Source: Halopiger aswanensis (GTDB lineage: Archaea; Halobacteriota; Halobacteria; Halobacteriales; Natrialbaceae). Taken from it: DNA of 64,000 nucleotides. The stretch is from NCBI RefSeq assembly GCF_003610195.1, contig NZ_RAPO01000006.1, forward strand, positions 42,158-106,157. The letters are read 5' to 3'. The stretch's first letter is position 1; each line of letters opens with the position of its first letter. A program made the position numbers and the translations under genes. A model generated the notes under the pieces. The model saw nothing but the letters and a program-made list of their open reading frames with translations, did no database searches and was not told the origin of the DNA. This document shows, one piece after another, positions 16,387 to 25,420 of this stretch.

Positions 16387-17277
16387 TCAACTGTGCCGCA
16401 GCGTCCTGACGAGGCAGAAACCGAGGGTCAATCCGGCGATGATGGCGGTAAAGCCCGGTATCTCGTCGCCAGCGCCGACGGGCTCGTCGGTCGCTCCGTT
16501 TTCCGAGCCGCTGTGGGTATCGCTCGAGTTCGAATTCTCGCTCGAGTCTGCGTCGTCGTGGTTCGCATCACCGGTGCTCGCCCCATCATCTGCTGTAGTC
16601 TCGAGCGCGTCGGGATCGGGGTCCGGATGGTCGAAGTCCGAGGCCGGAACCGACTCGCCGCCGCCGTCGATTTCGACGGTGACATCCTGCGCGTACAGGG
16701 CCAGCGGCCACCCGCGGGCGGGTTCGACGCCGGTTTCGCTGACGTTGATCGTCGTCGTCGCCGGCGGCGCGTCGTCGGCGACGCGAACCGTCATCGTCGC
16801 GAGCATCGCGTTCCCGGTCGCGCCGCCGGCGGGCGGATCGCGTCGCTGCTCGAGGACGGCCGTCCCGTCGGCGTGCGCGAGCGTTCGCTCGGCGCGGACG
16901 GTGGTCTCCTCGCCCTGCTCGAGCCACGGCCCCCGCTCGAGGTCGGTGATCTCGAGGTAGTCGGGATGGTACCGTGCGACGAAATCGACGGTCCCGACCC
17001 CGACGCCGCCGTGGCCGCCGTCGCTCTGGAGTTCGATCTCGACGGAGAACGTCTCGCCCGGATCGGCTTCGACGGTCGACGGCGAGGGTCTGATGACGGC
17101 GCTTCGATCACCGGCGCTGACGAGCGCCGGGACGGCGAGCGCGGTCGCCGCGACGAGGAGGAGCGCGAGGGCCACCGCACGACCGGCGACGATAGCTCTC
17201 GAGTCGGGATGCGCGGCGGGCAGACCGCCGTCGCTCGAGCTGTCGCGATCTCGCTGGGTTCGTGCTGGGGGACTCAT
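16387..17277 (-). CDS. Secreted cohesin-like surface protein with PGF-type C-terminal anchor (copy 2)
   Basis: This 296-residue paralog of the protein at 13858-14685 has the same order: polar N-terminus and signal segment (about 28-56), cohesin-like domain (about 60-200) with E-A-D-P-G-E-T-F-S-V-E-I, R-Y-H-P-D-Y-L-E-I-T-D-L and A-T-M-T-V-R-V-A-D-D-A-P-P, an acidic Asn/Ser/Asp-rich linker, I-P-G-F-T plus hydrophobic helix and a basic end. The hallmark Y-H-P-D-Y-L...G-P-W-L and A-V/I-L-E-Q-R-R-D-P are shared by both copies. It immediately follows the 5'-nucleotidase gene on the same strand (57-base gap), so both may be expressed together on the cell surface. Confidence 0.82.
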   Translation of the reverse strand: MSPPARTQRDRDSSSDGGLPAAHPDSRAIVAGRAVALALLLVAATALAVPALVSAGDRSAVIRPSPSTVEADPGETFSVEIELQSDGGHGGVGVGTVDFVARYHPDYLEITDLERGPWLEQGEETTVRAERTLAHADGTAVLEQRRDPPAGGATGNAMLATMTVRVADDAPPATTTINVSETGVEPARGWPLALYAQDVTVEIDGGGESVPASDFDHPDPDPDALETTADDGASTGDANHDDADSSENSNSSDTHSGSENGATDEPVGAGDEIPGFTAIIAGLTLGFCLVRTLRHS

Positions 17278-17334
17278 GGTAACCTGGATTCGTGGGTCGA
17301 GGGTCGAAATCGGCGCCGTCTCGCGGCGAGGCGA

Positions 17335-19557
17335 TTACTCGTCGGTTGGCGACTTCGATTGTTTGCCCCGACCGTCGGAGTCACTGCTGCGTCCGCGAGC
17401 GTAGAGGTACGCGCCGGCACTGCCGCCGGTAACCGCGGCGAGCGGTCCGAAGCCGGGGACGCTATCGCCGTCCGCGTCCTCGGTACCGTCGCTGGAGGAC
17501 TCGCCGCTATCATCGTCATCACTGCTCGAGTCGTTGTCGCTCTCGTCACCGGACTCGTCCGTCTGCGCCCCCTCGAGCACCGCGGCCGCGTCGACGGGCG
17601 CCTTGAACCGGAACCGATCGTAGCCGCTCGAGTTCGGCACCTCGTAGTCGTACGCCCAGTCGTCCTGATCCGGGTCGTAGCCGCCGAACAGCCGCAGCGC
17701 GGGGTCGTCGACCCCTTCGACGAGAGCAGTTAGGGACGCCGCGTCGAAGATCACGTCGATAGTGTCTCCCTCGGCGTTCACGGCCGTCGGCTCGAGGTCG
17801 TCGCCCGTGCGAATCACGGCCCGATAGTCGGCAGGGTCGGTCCCGACCTCGGCGGCGCCCTCCGGAACGGGGGCGGTGAGCGTGATCTCGTCGCCGTCGC
17901 GGGCGACCGAGGCCGCGTCGACGGTCTCGTCGACGCGAATCATGCGGTTCTCCCGCTCGGGTGCGACGGTGTCGCGCTGCTCGAGTTGCTCGAGGACGAA
18001 CGGCCCCTGGAACTGGCCGGATTCGAGGACGACCTCGGCTTCGGAGAGCACCTCTGAGTTGCCGATCGAGTAGTCGTTGTGCGCGAACGTGTAGGTCGCC
18101 TCGGGGTCGATCGGTTCGCCGCCGACGAAGACGTTCTCGACGCCCGCGTCGTCCCCGTGGCCGGTCCACTCGTAGGAGAGGCCCGACACCTGGATCGCCG
18201 GCTGCGCGCCGAAGTCCGGCGCCGGGTGGGGTCGGAGCGCCTCCTCGAGGTAGTCGATCACCTGCTGGCCGGTCGCTTCGACGACGAGGATCTCGTTGGG
18301 GAACGGGAGGATGTCCATCACGTCCGCGCCGGTGATCTCGCCGGGGCCGTAGGTCGAGTCGCTGCGGATGCCGCCGGCGTTGTTGGCGGCGATGTCGACC
18401 TCTATGTCGCCGATCTCGCCCACATTCCGCATCGCGTCGGTCATGAGGTTGCCCCAGTTGGTCTCGATCGCGTAGTTGTTGAACGTCGCGTCGAGTTCGA
18501 CCTCGCTCTCGAAGGCCGGTTGGCCGAGTCGCTCCTCGAGGTCGGCGAGCCACTCGTCGGCCAGATCGGCGAGGCCCTCGTCGGGTTCGATCTCGTCGGT
18601 GTAGCGGACGTTGATCTGGTCGTACTCCTCGACTTCGGGATCGGGATCCGAGTCGGGTAGCAGGAGGTCGGTCCGCCGCCAGTCGACCAGTCCGCCCTCG
18701 GCGTCGAGCGTGATCGCGCCGACGTGGTCGAACTCGTCGCCAAACTCGCTGATGACCGTCCCGTCGACGATGTCGGGTTCGTCGAAGACGACGCCGGAGT
18801 GGGAGCCGACGATCGCGTCGAGCCCGTCGACCTCCCGGGCGAGGGTCTCGTGGACGCCCGTCGAGACGTGCGAGGCGCAGACGACGACGTCCGCGCCGTC
18901 CTCGCGGAGCGACTCGACCGCCTCCTGGGAGGCCTCGACGTAGCCGAGCACCTGCCACTCCGCGGGGTAGTCGGTCAGCGAGTGGAAGTTCTCGGAGACG
19001 AGCCCGAAGACGCCGACCGTCAGGCCGCCCGCCTCGAGCGTGGTCCACCGCTCCGTCCCCGGAACGGGGTCGCCCGCGTCGTCGAGCAGGTTCGCGACGA
19101 CCCACGGGAACTCGCTCTCCTCGAAGCGGGTCGTCGCGACGTCGGCGCCGAAGTCGAACTCGTGGTTGCCGACGCCGTCGACGGCGAGGTCCGTGTGGTT
19201 CAGTGCCTCGACCATGTGTTCACCCTCGTACTCGAGACCGAGCATCGACGGCGCGAAGTCGTCGCCGTTGCCGACGAACAGTCCGTTGTCGGCGTCGGCG
19301 AGCAGCTCCTCGACGACCGAGTAGTAACGGGCGAGGCTCAGTTCGTCCGCCGAGGCGTCGCGGAAGCGACCGTGAAAGTGTGTGTCGTGGACGAGCGTGA
19401 CGGTTCCGTCGGTCGTGCTCGCCGCACGCGTTCGGTCCGTGGCGGGGAGCAGCGCGGCCGCCGACGCACCCGCGGCCGCGCCGAGGAAGCGGCGGCGACT
19501 CCGGTCGACGTCGTCGTTCGTCCCGTTTCGAGTCCGACTCGCTGACTCTCGAGCCAT
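17335..19557 (-). CDS. Exported bifunctional metallophosphatase/5'-nucleotidase (UshA-like)
   Basis: This 740-residue protein has a Tat signal (R-S-R-R-R-F-L-G-A-A-A-G, about 19-31), a calcineurin-like metallophosphatase domain (50-290) with D-T-H-F-H-G, G-N-G-D-D-F, G-N-H-E-F-D and C-A-S-H-V, and a 5'-nucleotidase C-terminal domain (about 340-500) with N-N-A-G-G-I-R and Y-L-E-E-A-L. Next come a C-terminal beta region, an acidic Ser/Asp linker and S-V-P-G-F-G-P-L-A-A, a PGF-type sorting motif whose tail is unusually long. The family releases phosphate from extracellular nucleotides. It lies upstream of a cohesin-like surface protein and 6 kb from PhoX. Confidence 0.9.
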   Translation of the reverse strand: MARESASRTRNGTNDDVDRSRRRFLGAAAGASAAALLPATDRTRAASTTDGTVTLVHDTHFHGRFRDASADELSLARYYSVVEELLADADNGLFVGNGDDFAPSMLGLEYEGEHMVEALNHTDLAVDGVGNHEFDFGADVATTRFEESEFPWVVANLLDDAGDPVPGTERWTTLEAGGLTVGVFGLVSENFHSLTDYPAEWQVLGYVEASQEAVESLREDGADVVVCASHVSTGVHETLAREVDGLDAIVGSHSGVVFDEPDIVDGTVISEFGDEFDHVGAITLDAEGGLVDWRRTDLLLPDSDPDPEVEEYDQINVRYTDEIEPDEGLADLADEWLADLEERLGQPAFESEVELDATFNNYAIETNWGNLMTDAMRNVGEIGDIEVDIAANNAGGIRSDSTYGPGEITGADVMDILPFPNEILVVEATGQQVIDYLEEALRPHPAPDFGAQPAIQVSGLSYEWTGHGDDAGVENVFVGGEPIDPEATYTFAHNDYSIGNSEVLSEAEVVLESGQFQGPFVLEQLEQRDTVAPERENRMIRVDETVDAASVARDGDEITLTAPVPEGAAEVGTDPADYRAVIRTGDDLEPTAVNAEGDTIDVIFDAASLTALVEGVDDPALRLFGGYDPDQDDWAYDYEVPNSSGYDRFRFKAPVDAAAVLEGAQTDESGDESDNDSSSDDDDSGESSSDGTEDADGDSVPGFGPLAAVTGGSAGAYLYARGRSSDSDGRGKQSKSPTDE

Positions 19558-19652
19558 GGGGAGAGTCCGTCAGAAGAGTAACTAATACGTTTACAATTCA
19601 GTAGCATTTGGTAATAGTCGTCACAGTACCGGACCGGATATCGTCGTCCGCG

Positions 19653-20954
19653 TCAGTAGCCCGCGGCCGCGTCTCCGTCTCCATCCCCGTTCCACCGGTG
19701 GTCGTCGTAGGTCCGGTCCTGACTCGTGTCGAAGGCCGTCTCGAAGGACTCGCGGAGCGACCGCTTTTCCGAGCGGCTGATCCGCGCGAGTTCGTCGGCT
19801 TTCTCGACGATGGTCGGCGGGCCGTGCGCGACCGCGACGTCCTGCAGCACCTGCATCGTCAGCGCCTCGCGGGTCTCCGGATCCCGCGTGAAGGCGTAGG
19901 GCGCCTCGACGCGATAAATCAGGTCGTCCCGGGGGTCGTAGACGACGAAGAAGGTCACCTCGTAGTCCTCGAGCGAGCGGTGGCGCTCGACGCCGAGCGC
20001 GTCGCCGTCCGCCGAGAGCGCCTGATCGACGCCGCCGCGCGAGCGGAACCAGTTGGTGTAGGTCAGCGCCGAGGTGTCGCGCTCCCAGCGCTCGCCCTCG
20101 ACGTCGTCGACGTACTCGCCGCGCTCGAGCAGCCGGGTGAAGAGCGCCGAGTCGTCGGCCCACGGGACGCTCAAGTCGGCGTCGTGTTTCCCCTTCAGCG
20201 TCCGCGTGATCACGCGGGTTGCGGGGTTCTTGACGAAGCCGATCAGCGGGACACCGCGGTCGACGAACTCCTCGACCAGCCGGACGTAGTTCTCGAGCAC
20301 CGTCGTCGGCCGCGGATCCTCGAGCAGGAAGTCGGCGAGGTCGGGGTGTTGGTCGGCCCAGCGGAGCAGGCCGCGCGGGTAGAGGGGGCCGTCGAGGACG
20401 AGCAGGTCCTCGACCTCGTCGGCGTGGTCGCGGGCGTGGGTGCTCTCGGCGAGGTAGAGCGCCAGCGCGTGGACGACGCCCTCGGCGAACCGCGGCAGCG
20501 GCGGAATCTTCACCGCGCGGGATCGGCTGTAGCCCTCGTCGAACTTCCCCCACGTTTCGTCGACGGTCATCGTCTCGTCATTGGAGTGGACCGTCGCGAC
20601 GACCGTCCGCGCGCGGTGGAGGTCCAGATCGGAGGGCGTCGCGCTCATGGCCGCCTGCGCGATGTCGATGACGAGCCCGTTCTTGAACGTCGTCGGGTTG
20701 ATCGTCCCCGCGTCGAGGCCGTGCTCGGTGGGGAACTCCCGGTCCCGCAGCGCGACGTCCTCGCAGTCGACGAGCCGGCGGGCCCGCTCGTCGACCGGTT
20801 CGACGATCCGCCGGCCTTCTCGAGAGACGAGCGGATCGAGGAACTCCTCCCAGACCGTCTCGGCGAACGCGCGGCGGTCGTCGGCGTCGGCGCCGTGGTC
20901 GATCCGCCCCGCCAGCCGCGCGATGCCGTCGAAGTGGACCGGATCGAGCGTCAT
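19653..20954 (-). CDS. nurA: DNA end-processing nuclease NurA
   Basis: A 433-residue NurA-domain protein, with the N-terminal F-K-N-G-L-V-I-D-I-A-Q-A-A-M-S-A segment and the L-L-V-L-D-G-P-L-Y-P motif (near residue 180) that carries one of the metal-binding Asp residues, then G-F-V-K-N-P-A-T-R. NurA is a Mn-dependent 5'-3' nuclease loaded by HerA for DNA end resection. ATG at 20954 gives M-T-L-D-P-V-H-F; the nine extra upstream codons are not needed. It is 95 bases upstream of the 5'-nucleotidase on the same strand, and not directly next to the herA-like gene. Confidence 0.85.
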   Translation of the reverse strand: MTLDPVHFDGIARLAGRIDHGADADDRRAFAETVWEEFLDPLVSREGRRIVEPVDERARRLVDCEDVALRDREFPTEHGLDAGTINPTTFKNGLVIDIAQAAMSATPSDLDLHRARTVVATVHSNDETMTVDETWGKFDEGYSRSRAVKIPPLPRFAEGVVHALALYLAESTHARDHADEVEDLLVLDGPLYPRGLLRWADQHPDLADFLLEDPRPTTVLENYVRLVEEFVDRGVPLIGFVKNPATRVITRTLKGKHDADLSVPWADDSALFTRLLERGEYVDDVEGERWERDTSALTYTNWFRSRGGVDQALSADGDALGVERHRSLEDYEVTFFVVYDPRDDLIYRVEAPYAFTRDPETREALTMQVLQDVAVAHGPPTIVEKADELARISRSEKRSLRESFETAFDTSQDRTYDDHRWNGDGDGDAAAGY

Positions 20955-21065
20955 GAGAGGTGGCTCCCGCCCCACTGGCAAAAAGCCAGTGGTCGGGACC
21001 GTCCGGCCCGTTGACTCCTCGAGATGCTGGTATCGGGAGTCAGTGACCGCGAAACGGGAAGGCAG

Positions 21066-21482
21066 CTACTCGAGAAAGCGGGAGCGAACGTCGCCGGTCG
21101 GCATCATACACTGCTCTTTCTTGCCGAACAGGCGATAGCGGTTGGCGGCGACCAGATCGTACGCCAGATCGCGGATCGGACGCGGCAGGTACCGGAACGG
21201 GCCGAGCAGGGCGTACACGCCGCCGAGCAACTGCGCGATGCGGAGGACCGCGGCCGATTTCACGTAGCAGTCGTCGCCTTCGATCAGGACGATCGACTCG
21301 AGGTCGTCCGTCGGGAGGTCGTGCTCGGCGAGCAGTTCGGTCGCGACGTCGGACTGCAGCGAGGCGAAGTAGAACTGCTCGTCGGTGTCCCGCGGGACGA
21401 GAAACTGGACGAAGCCGTTACAGAGGTTGCAGACGCCGTCGAAGAGGACGATGGGGGCTTCGTCTGGGACGTCGGCGCTCAT
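21066..21482 (-). CDS. Thiol-disulfide oxidoreductase, DCC family
   Basis: A 138-residue DCC-family protein with the signature L-F-D-G-V-C-N-L-C-N (Cys18-x-x-Cys21), F-A-S-L-Q-S-D-V-A and Y-V-K-S-A-A-V-L-R-I, and a late G-K-K-E-Q-C segment. The fold is thioredoxin-like. DCC proteins often sit next to HTTM membrane proteins, and indeed the divergent neighbour at 21655 is an HTTM protein. They are presumed to supply redox chemistry to such membrane enzymes, though this is not proven. Confidence 0.88.
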   Translation of the reverse strand: MSADVPDEAPIVLFDGVCNLCNGFVQFLVPRDTDEQFYFASLQSDVATELLAEHDLPTDDLESIVLIEGDDCYVKSAAVLRIAQLLGGVYALLGPFRYLPRPIRDLAYDLVAANRYRLFGKKEQCMMPTGDVRSRFLE

Positions 21483-21606
21483 CGGGTATCGACCGTTGGG
21501 AGCGGCGGCAATTCAGGGTTCCGGTCACAACGCGGGTCGTCGTTCACCGCCGAAGGTGAGCGGTTTCGGTCGCCGGCGCAGCGTGAAACGATTCTTTCAG
21601 CGTTCA

Positions 21607-21650
21607 ACAAACTTATGCCGGTCTACACGAGAGTCGCCACAGACGACTCT
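21607..21650 (+). promoter_or_regulatory. Promoter and leader hairpin of the HTTM gene
   Basis: A haloarchaeal TATA-like box, CAAACTTATGCC, lies at 21607-21618. Between it and the ATG at 21655, a perfect 7-bp inverted repeat (AGAGTCG at 21630-21636, CGACTCT at 21644-21650, 7-base loop) would be in or at the start of the mRNA leader, four bases before the start codon. It could hinder ribosome entry or be an operator. Confidence 0.4.
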
Positions 21651-21654
21651 AGTA

Positions 21655-23295
21655 ATGGTCCGCTCCCGTCCTTCCTCCGTTGCGCGATCCACGCTGTCGG
21701 CCGTACTGGATCGACTCTCGATCGCGATCCAGCGCCGCGTCGCGATCGACCCGCGTGCGCTCGCCACGTTCCGGATCGCGATCGGCGCGCTGCTCATCCT
21801 CGATCTGGCGCTCCGGGCGCGAAACCTCGGGACCTTCTACACGGACGCGGGCGTACTCCCGCTGCGAGCGCTGTTTTCGGATTACTCGCCGGTGTACTCC
21901 CTGCACGCGATCTCCGGGGCGGCGTGGGTGCAGGCGACGCTGTTCGCAATCGCGGGCGCGTTCGCCCTCGCGCTCCTGCTCGGCTACCGGACGCGGCTCG
22001 CGACGATCGTCTCGTGGCTGCTCCTGCTGTCGCTGCACGCCCGGAATCCGATGGTCCTCAACTCGGGCGATACCCTGCTACGAATGCTGCTGTTCTGGGG
22101 GGTATTCCTGCCGCTGGGTCAGCAGTGGTCGATCGACGCGCGGCGACTCGAGCGGGTCCGGGACGGGGAAGACGGAGCCGCCGACCAACCAGAGGACGGC
22201 GACGAATCGGGGGTTTCGGTGCCCGGAATCGTGAGCGTGCCGACGATGGCGATTCTGCTGCAGGTCCAGTTGATGTACCTGACCAACGCCGTCCACAAGA
22301 CGCGAAGCGACAAGTGGATGGGCGGCGACGCGGTCGTCCACATCTTTCAGGCCGACCACCTCACGATTCTGCTCGGCGACGTCCTCGCAACCCAGCATGC
22401 GCTGCTGGAACTGTTCACCTACGCCTGGATGGCCGTCATTCTGCTTTCGCCGCTCTTACTCTTGCTCACCGGCGTCTGGCGTGCTGCCTTCGCGTCGGTC
22501 GTGATAGGGATGCACCTCGGGATGGCCACGACGCTGCAGATCGGGCTCTTCCCGCTGATCTCCGTCGGCGCCCTCCTACTGTTCTACCCGCCGATCGTCT
22601 GGGATACCGCGACCGCGCTCGCGACGCGAATCGGCATCGCGGCACCGCTTCGGCGGGGACTGGACCGTCTGCAGCGGACTGTGCCGCGGATCCCGCTGCC
22701 GGATACGCCGGCGGTTCCAGCAGCGACTGACCTGCCGGCGGCGACGCGAACGGCGATCGGAACCGCAGCGAGTCGCGGTCGCGTCCTGTTCTCGACGGTC
22801 GTTCCCTGGTTCCTTCTGGTGCTCGTCGTCCTCTCGAACGCCGAGGCGGTCGACTACGCCGAGGTACCGGATCCCGGCGACGAGGTGCTCGAGACGGTCA
22901 ACGCCGACCAGAGCTGGCGGATGTTCGCGCCGGACCCGACCTCGACGACCAGATGGCTCGTCGCGCCGGCCGACCTCGAGGACGGCTCGCAGGTCGACGC
23001 GTTCAGCGGCGGCGAGGTCGACTGGGATCGGCCGCCGAGTGCAGACACGCTCTACGACACCGCCCGCGAGCGCAAGTACGTCTCGAACATGCGCTACGCC
23101 GACAACGAGAACCACCGCTCGTACTTCGCGAACTACCTCTGCGAGCGGTGGAACCGCAGCCACGAGACCGATCTCGAGAACGTGACGGTCTACGGGTTGA
23201 CCGACAACGCAGGCCCGTACGACGACGAGCCGGATATTGCCGAGTACAAGAAAATCGAGTACGACTGTTCCGGGCCGTTCATCCAGAACGAGTGA
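21655..23295 (+). CDS. HTTM-domain membrane protein (vitamin K gamma-carboxylase-like)
   Basis: This 546-residue polytopic protein has an N-terminal I-D-P-R-A-L-A-T-F-R-I segment and about six to eight membrane segments (roughly 30-330), with D-A-G-V-L-P and S-G-D-T-L-L-R-M-L-L-F-W between helices and Q-L-M-Y-L-T-N-A-V-H-K. This is the horizontally transferred transmembrane (HTTM) domain related to vitamin K-dependent gamma-carboxylase. A soluble C-terminal domain (about 385-546) contains S-W-R-M-F-A-P-D-P. Prokaryotic HTTM function is unknown; catalytic Lys residues of the human enzyme cannot be mapped by eye. The divergent DCC gene supports a redox-linked role. Confidence 0.87.
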   Translation: MVRSRPSSVARSTLSAVLDRLSIAIQRRVAIDPRALATFRIAIGALLILDLALRARNLGTFYTDAGVLPLRALFSDYSPVYSLHAISGAAWVQATLFAIAGAFALALLLGYRTRLATIVSWLLLLSLHARNPMVLNSGDTLLRMLLFWGVFLPLGQQWSIDARRLERVRDGEDGAADQPEDGDESGVSVPGIVSVPTMAILLQVQLMYLTNAVHKTRSDKWMGGDAVVHIFQADHLTILLGDVLATQHALLELFTYAWMAVILLSPLLLLLTGVWRAAFASVVIGMHLGMATTLQIGLFPLISVGALLLFYPPIVWDTATALATRIGIAAPLRRGLDRLQRTVPRIPLPDTPAVPAATDLPAATRTAIGTAASRGRVLFSTVVPWFLLVLVVLSNAEAVDYAEVPDPGDEVLETVNADQSWRMFAPDPTSTTRWLVAPADLEDGSQVDAFSGGEVDWDRPPSADTLYDTARERKYVSNMRYADNENHRSYFANYLCERWNRSHETDLENVTVYGLTDNAGPYDDEPDIAEYKKIEYDCSGPFIQNE

Positions 23296-23364
23296 TCGGA
23301 GACGTTCCGTTTTCGGTTCGCCGACAACGACAGCTAGTTACGCCGGGCGGGAGACCCGTCGCAC

Positions 23365-24894
23365 ATGGACGCTGCACTGATCGTCCTCGACGGCTGGGGA
23401 CTCGGTGATGACGACGAGTCGACCAGGAACGCGGTCGCTGCGGCCGACACGCCGACGTTCGACCGGCTGGCCGAGTCCGGCGCGTACGGCTCTCTGGAGG
23501 TCGCAGGCCGGCGCGTCGGCCTGCCGGACGGCCAGATGGGCAACAGCGAGGTCGGCCACCTCAATATCGGCGCCGGCCGGGTGGTCTACCAGGAGTACAC
23601 CCGCATCTCGGACTCGATCGCCGACGGCTCCTTCCGGGAGAACGACGCGATCAACACGGCGTTCGACAACGCCCTCGCAAACGACGGCAAGATCCACTTC
23701 GTCGGACTGGTCAGCGACGGCGGGGTCCACTCCGATCACGAGCACCTCCACGCGCTGATCGAACTGGCCGGCGACCGCGACGTCGAGGCGGTTACCCACG
23801 CTATTACGGACGGCCGCGACACTTCACCGACGGGCGGTCGCGAGTACCTCTCGACGCTCGAGGACGTCGTCGACGAGCACGGGACGGGCCACGTCGCGAC
23901 GGTCTCGGGCCGCTACTACGCGATGGACCGCGACCAGAACTGGGAGCGGACGAAGCGGGCCTACGACGCGATCGTCGAGCGGGAGGCAGAGCACTCGGCG
24001 GAATCGGCCGTTGCCGCCGTCGAACAGTCCTACGAGCGGGACGTGACCGACGAGTTCGTGGAGCCGACGCTCGTTGAGGATGGTCCAGCCCTCGAGGACG
24101 GTGACTCGGTCGTCTGGTTCAACTTCCGCTCCGACCGCGCTCGGCAACTCACGCGGATGCTCGCGGATATCCGCCCCGAGGACTGGGCCGACGAGTTCGA
24201 TACCAGTCCGCCGGACGCGGAAGTCGTGATGATGACCCAGTACGACAAGACGTTCGACCTCCCCGTGGCGTACCCGCCGAACCAGCCCGAGCAGGTGCTG
24301 GGCGAGGTGCTGGCCGACGCGGACAAGACGCAACTGCGGATCGCCGAATCCGAGAAGTACGCCCACGTCACGTACTTCCTGAACGGCGGCCGCGAGGTCG
24401 AGTTCGACGGCGAAATCCGCCAAATTGTCGAAAGTCCGGACGTGCCGACCTACGACCAGCAGCCCGAGATGAGCGCACCCGAGGTCACGGATACCGCGAT
24501 CGACGTCATCGAATCCGACGATCCGGACGTGCTCGTGCTCAACTACGCCAACCCCGACATGGTCGGTCACACCGGCGACTACGAGGCCGCCATCGAGGCC
24601 GTCGAAGCCGTCGACGAACAACTGGGACGACTCGTCGAAACGCTCGAGGCGTACGGTTCTCACGTTCTCATCACGGCCGATCACGGCAACGCTGACGATA
24701 TGGGGACCGAAGAGGATCCCCACACGGCGCACACGTACAACGACGTGCCGCTCGTCTATCTGGCCCCCGACGGTTCCGACGGCGGCCGAACGATCCGCAA
24801 AGGCGGCACGCTCGCCGACATCGCTCCCACGCTGCTCGGACTCATCGGCGTCGACCAGCCGCCGGAGATGACCGGCGAACCGCTGCTCGAGTGA
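23365..24894 (+). CDS. gpmI: 2,3-bisphosphoglycerate-independent phosphoglycerate mutase
   Basis: This 509-residue enzyme is full length for the iPGM family. It begins I-V-L-D-G-W-G (metal-binding Asp), carries the nucleophile Ser in G-Q-M-G-N-S-E-V-G-H, then D-G-R-D-T-S-P-T, S-G-R-Y-Y-A-M-D, F-N-x-R-S-D-R-A-R, F-F/L-N-G-G, N-Y-A-N-P-D-M-V-G-H-T-G and the C-terminal T-A-D-H-G-N-A-D. It interconverts 3- and 2-phosphoglycerate with two Mn ions in lower glycolysis and gluconeogenesis. The start at 23365 is directly before the first strand. It is monocistronic, between the HTTM gene and a small conserved gene. Confidence 0.97.
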   Translation: MDAALIVLDGWGLGDDDESTRNAVAAADTPTFDRLAESGAYGSLEVAGRRVGLPDGQMGNSEVGHLNIGAGRVVYQEYTRISDSIADGSFRENDAINTAFDNALANDGKIHFVGLVSDGGVHSDHEHLHALIELAGDRDVEAVTHAITDGRDTSPTGGREYLSTLEDVVDEHGTGHVATVSGRYYAMDRDQNWERTKRAYDAIVEREAEHSAESAVAAVEQSYERDVTDEFVEPTLVEDGPALEDGDSVVWFNFRSDRARQLTRMLADIRPEDWADEFDTSPPDAEVVMMTQYDKTFDLPVAYPPNQPEQVLGEVLADADKTQLRIAESEKYAHVTYFLNGGREVEFDGEIRQIVESPDVPTYDQQPEMSAPEVTDTAIDVIESDDPDVLVLNYANPDMVGHTGDYEAAIEAVEAVDEQLGRLVETLEAYGSHVLITADHGNADDMGTEEDPHTAHTYNDVPLVYLAPDGSDGGRTIRKGGTLADIAPTLLGLIGVDQPPEMTGEPLLE

Positions 24895-25000
24895 CGGCGG
24901 ACCGAGATCGATAGAGCTACCGGTTTCTCGGGAGCGAAACGTACGGAACATATCAACCTTCAAGCGGCCGATCGGCGGATGTCGGAGTGATTCACGACAG

Positions 25001-25420
25001 ATGAGTCACTCCGCAACCGGTTCCGAGACCGACGCCGACGGCTCGGTCGTCGAGGAGTACGTCCTCGGCGTTCGCATCGTCGAAACCGACGGCCCCGACG
25101 AACGGTACCAGTTCGAAGCGCCCGAACACGCCGAGATCGCGTTCGATTCCCTCGAGGACGCCCGCCGGTACGCCGACGTCTACTTCGTCGTCAACGGCTT
25201 CGTCGAGGAGGGAACCGGCGACCGCGGCGTGCCGCCGGAAGTCATTCAGGGCGGCAGGGACACGCTCGCGGTCTACCTGCTCACCCGGCCCTGGGCCGAC
25301 GTCAACTGGGTGGCCTCCTTTTTCGGCACGACGCCGAGCGAGATCGACCGCTACTGCTCGCGGATCCGGGAGCGGGCCGACCAACTCCGCGACGAGGCGA
25401 AGGCGCAGGAACTCGAGTAG
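25001..25420 (+). CDS. Conserved haloarchaeal protein, unknown function
   Basis: A 139-residue acidic protein, with V-E-E-Y-V-L-G-V-R-I-V-E-T, L-E-D-A-R-R-Y-A-D-V-Y-F-V-V-N-G-F, T-R-P-W-A-D-V-N-W-V-A-S-F-F-G, and a C-terminal helix-turn-helix-like stretch T-P-S-E-I-D-R-Y-C-S-R-I-R-E-R-A. That last part could bind DNA, but this is weak. A TATA-like ACATATCAA box lies about 40 bases upstream. It is likely one of the numbered haloarchaeal DUF families. It follows gpmI on the same strand with a 106-base gap. Confidence 0.7.
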   Translation: MSHSATGSETDADGSVVEEYVLGVRIVETDGPDERYQFEAPEHAEIAFDSLEDARRYADVYFVVNGFVEEGTGDRGVPPEVIQGGRDTLAVYLLTRPWADVNWVASFFGTTPSEIDRYCSRIRERADQLRDEAKAQELE

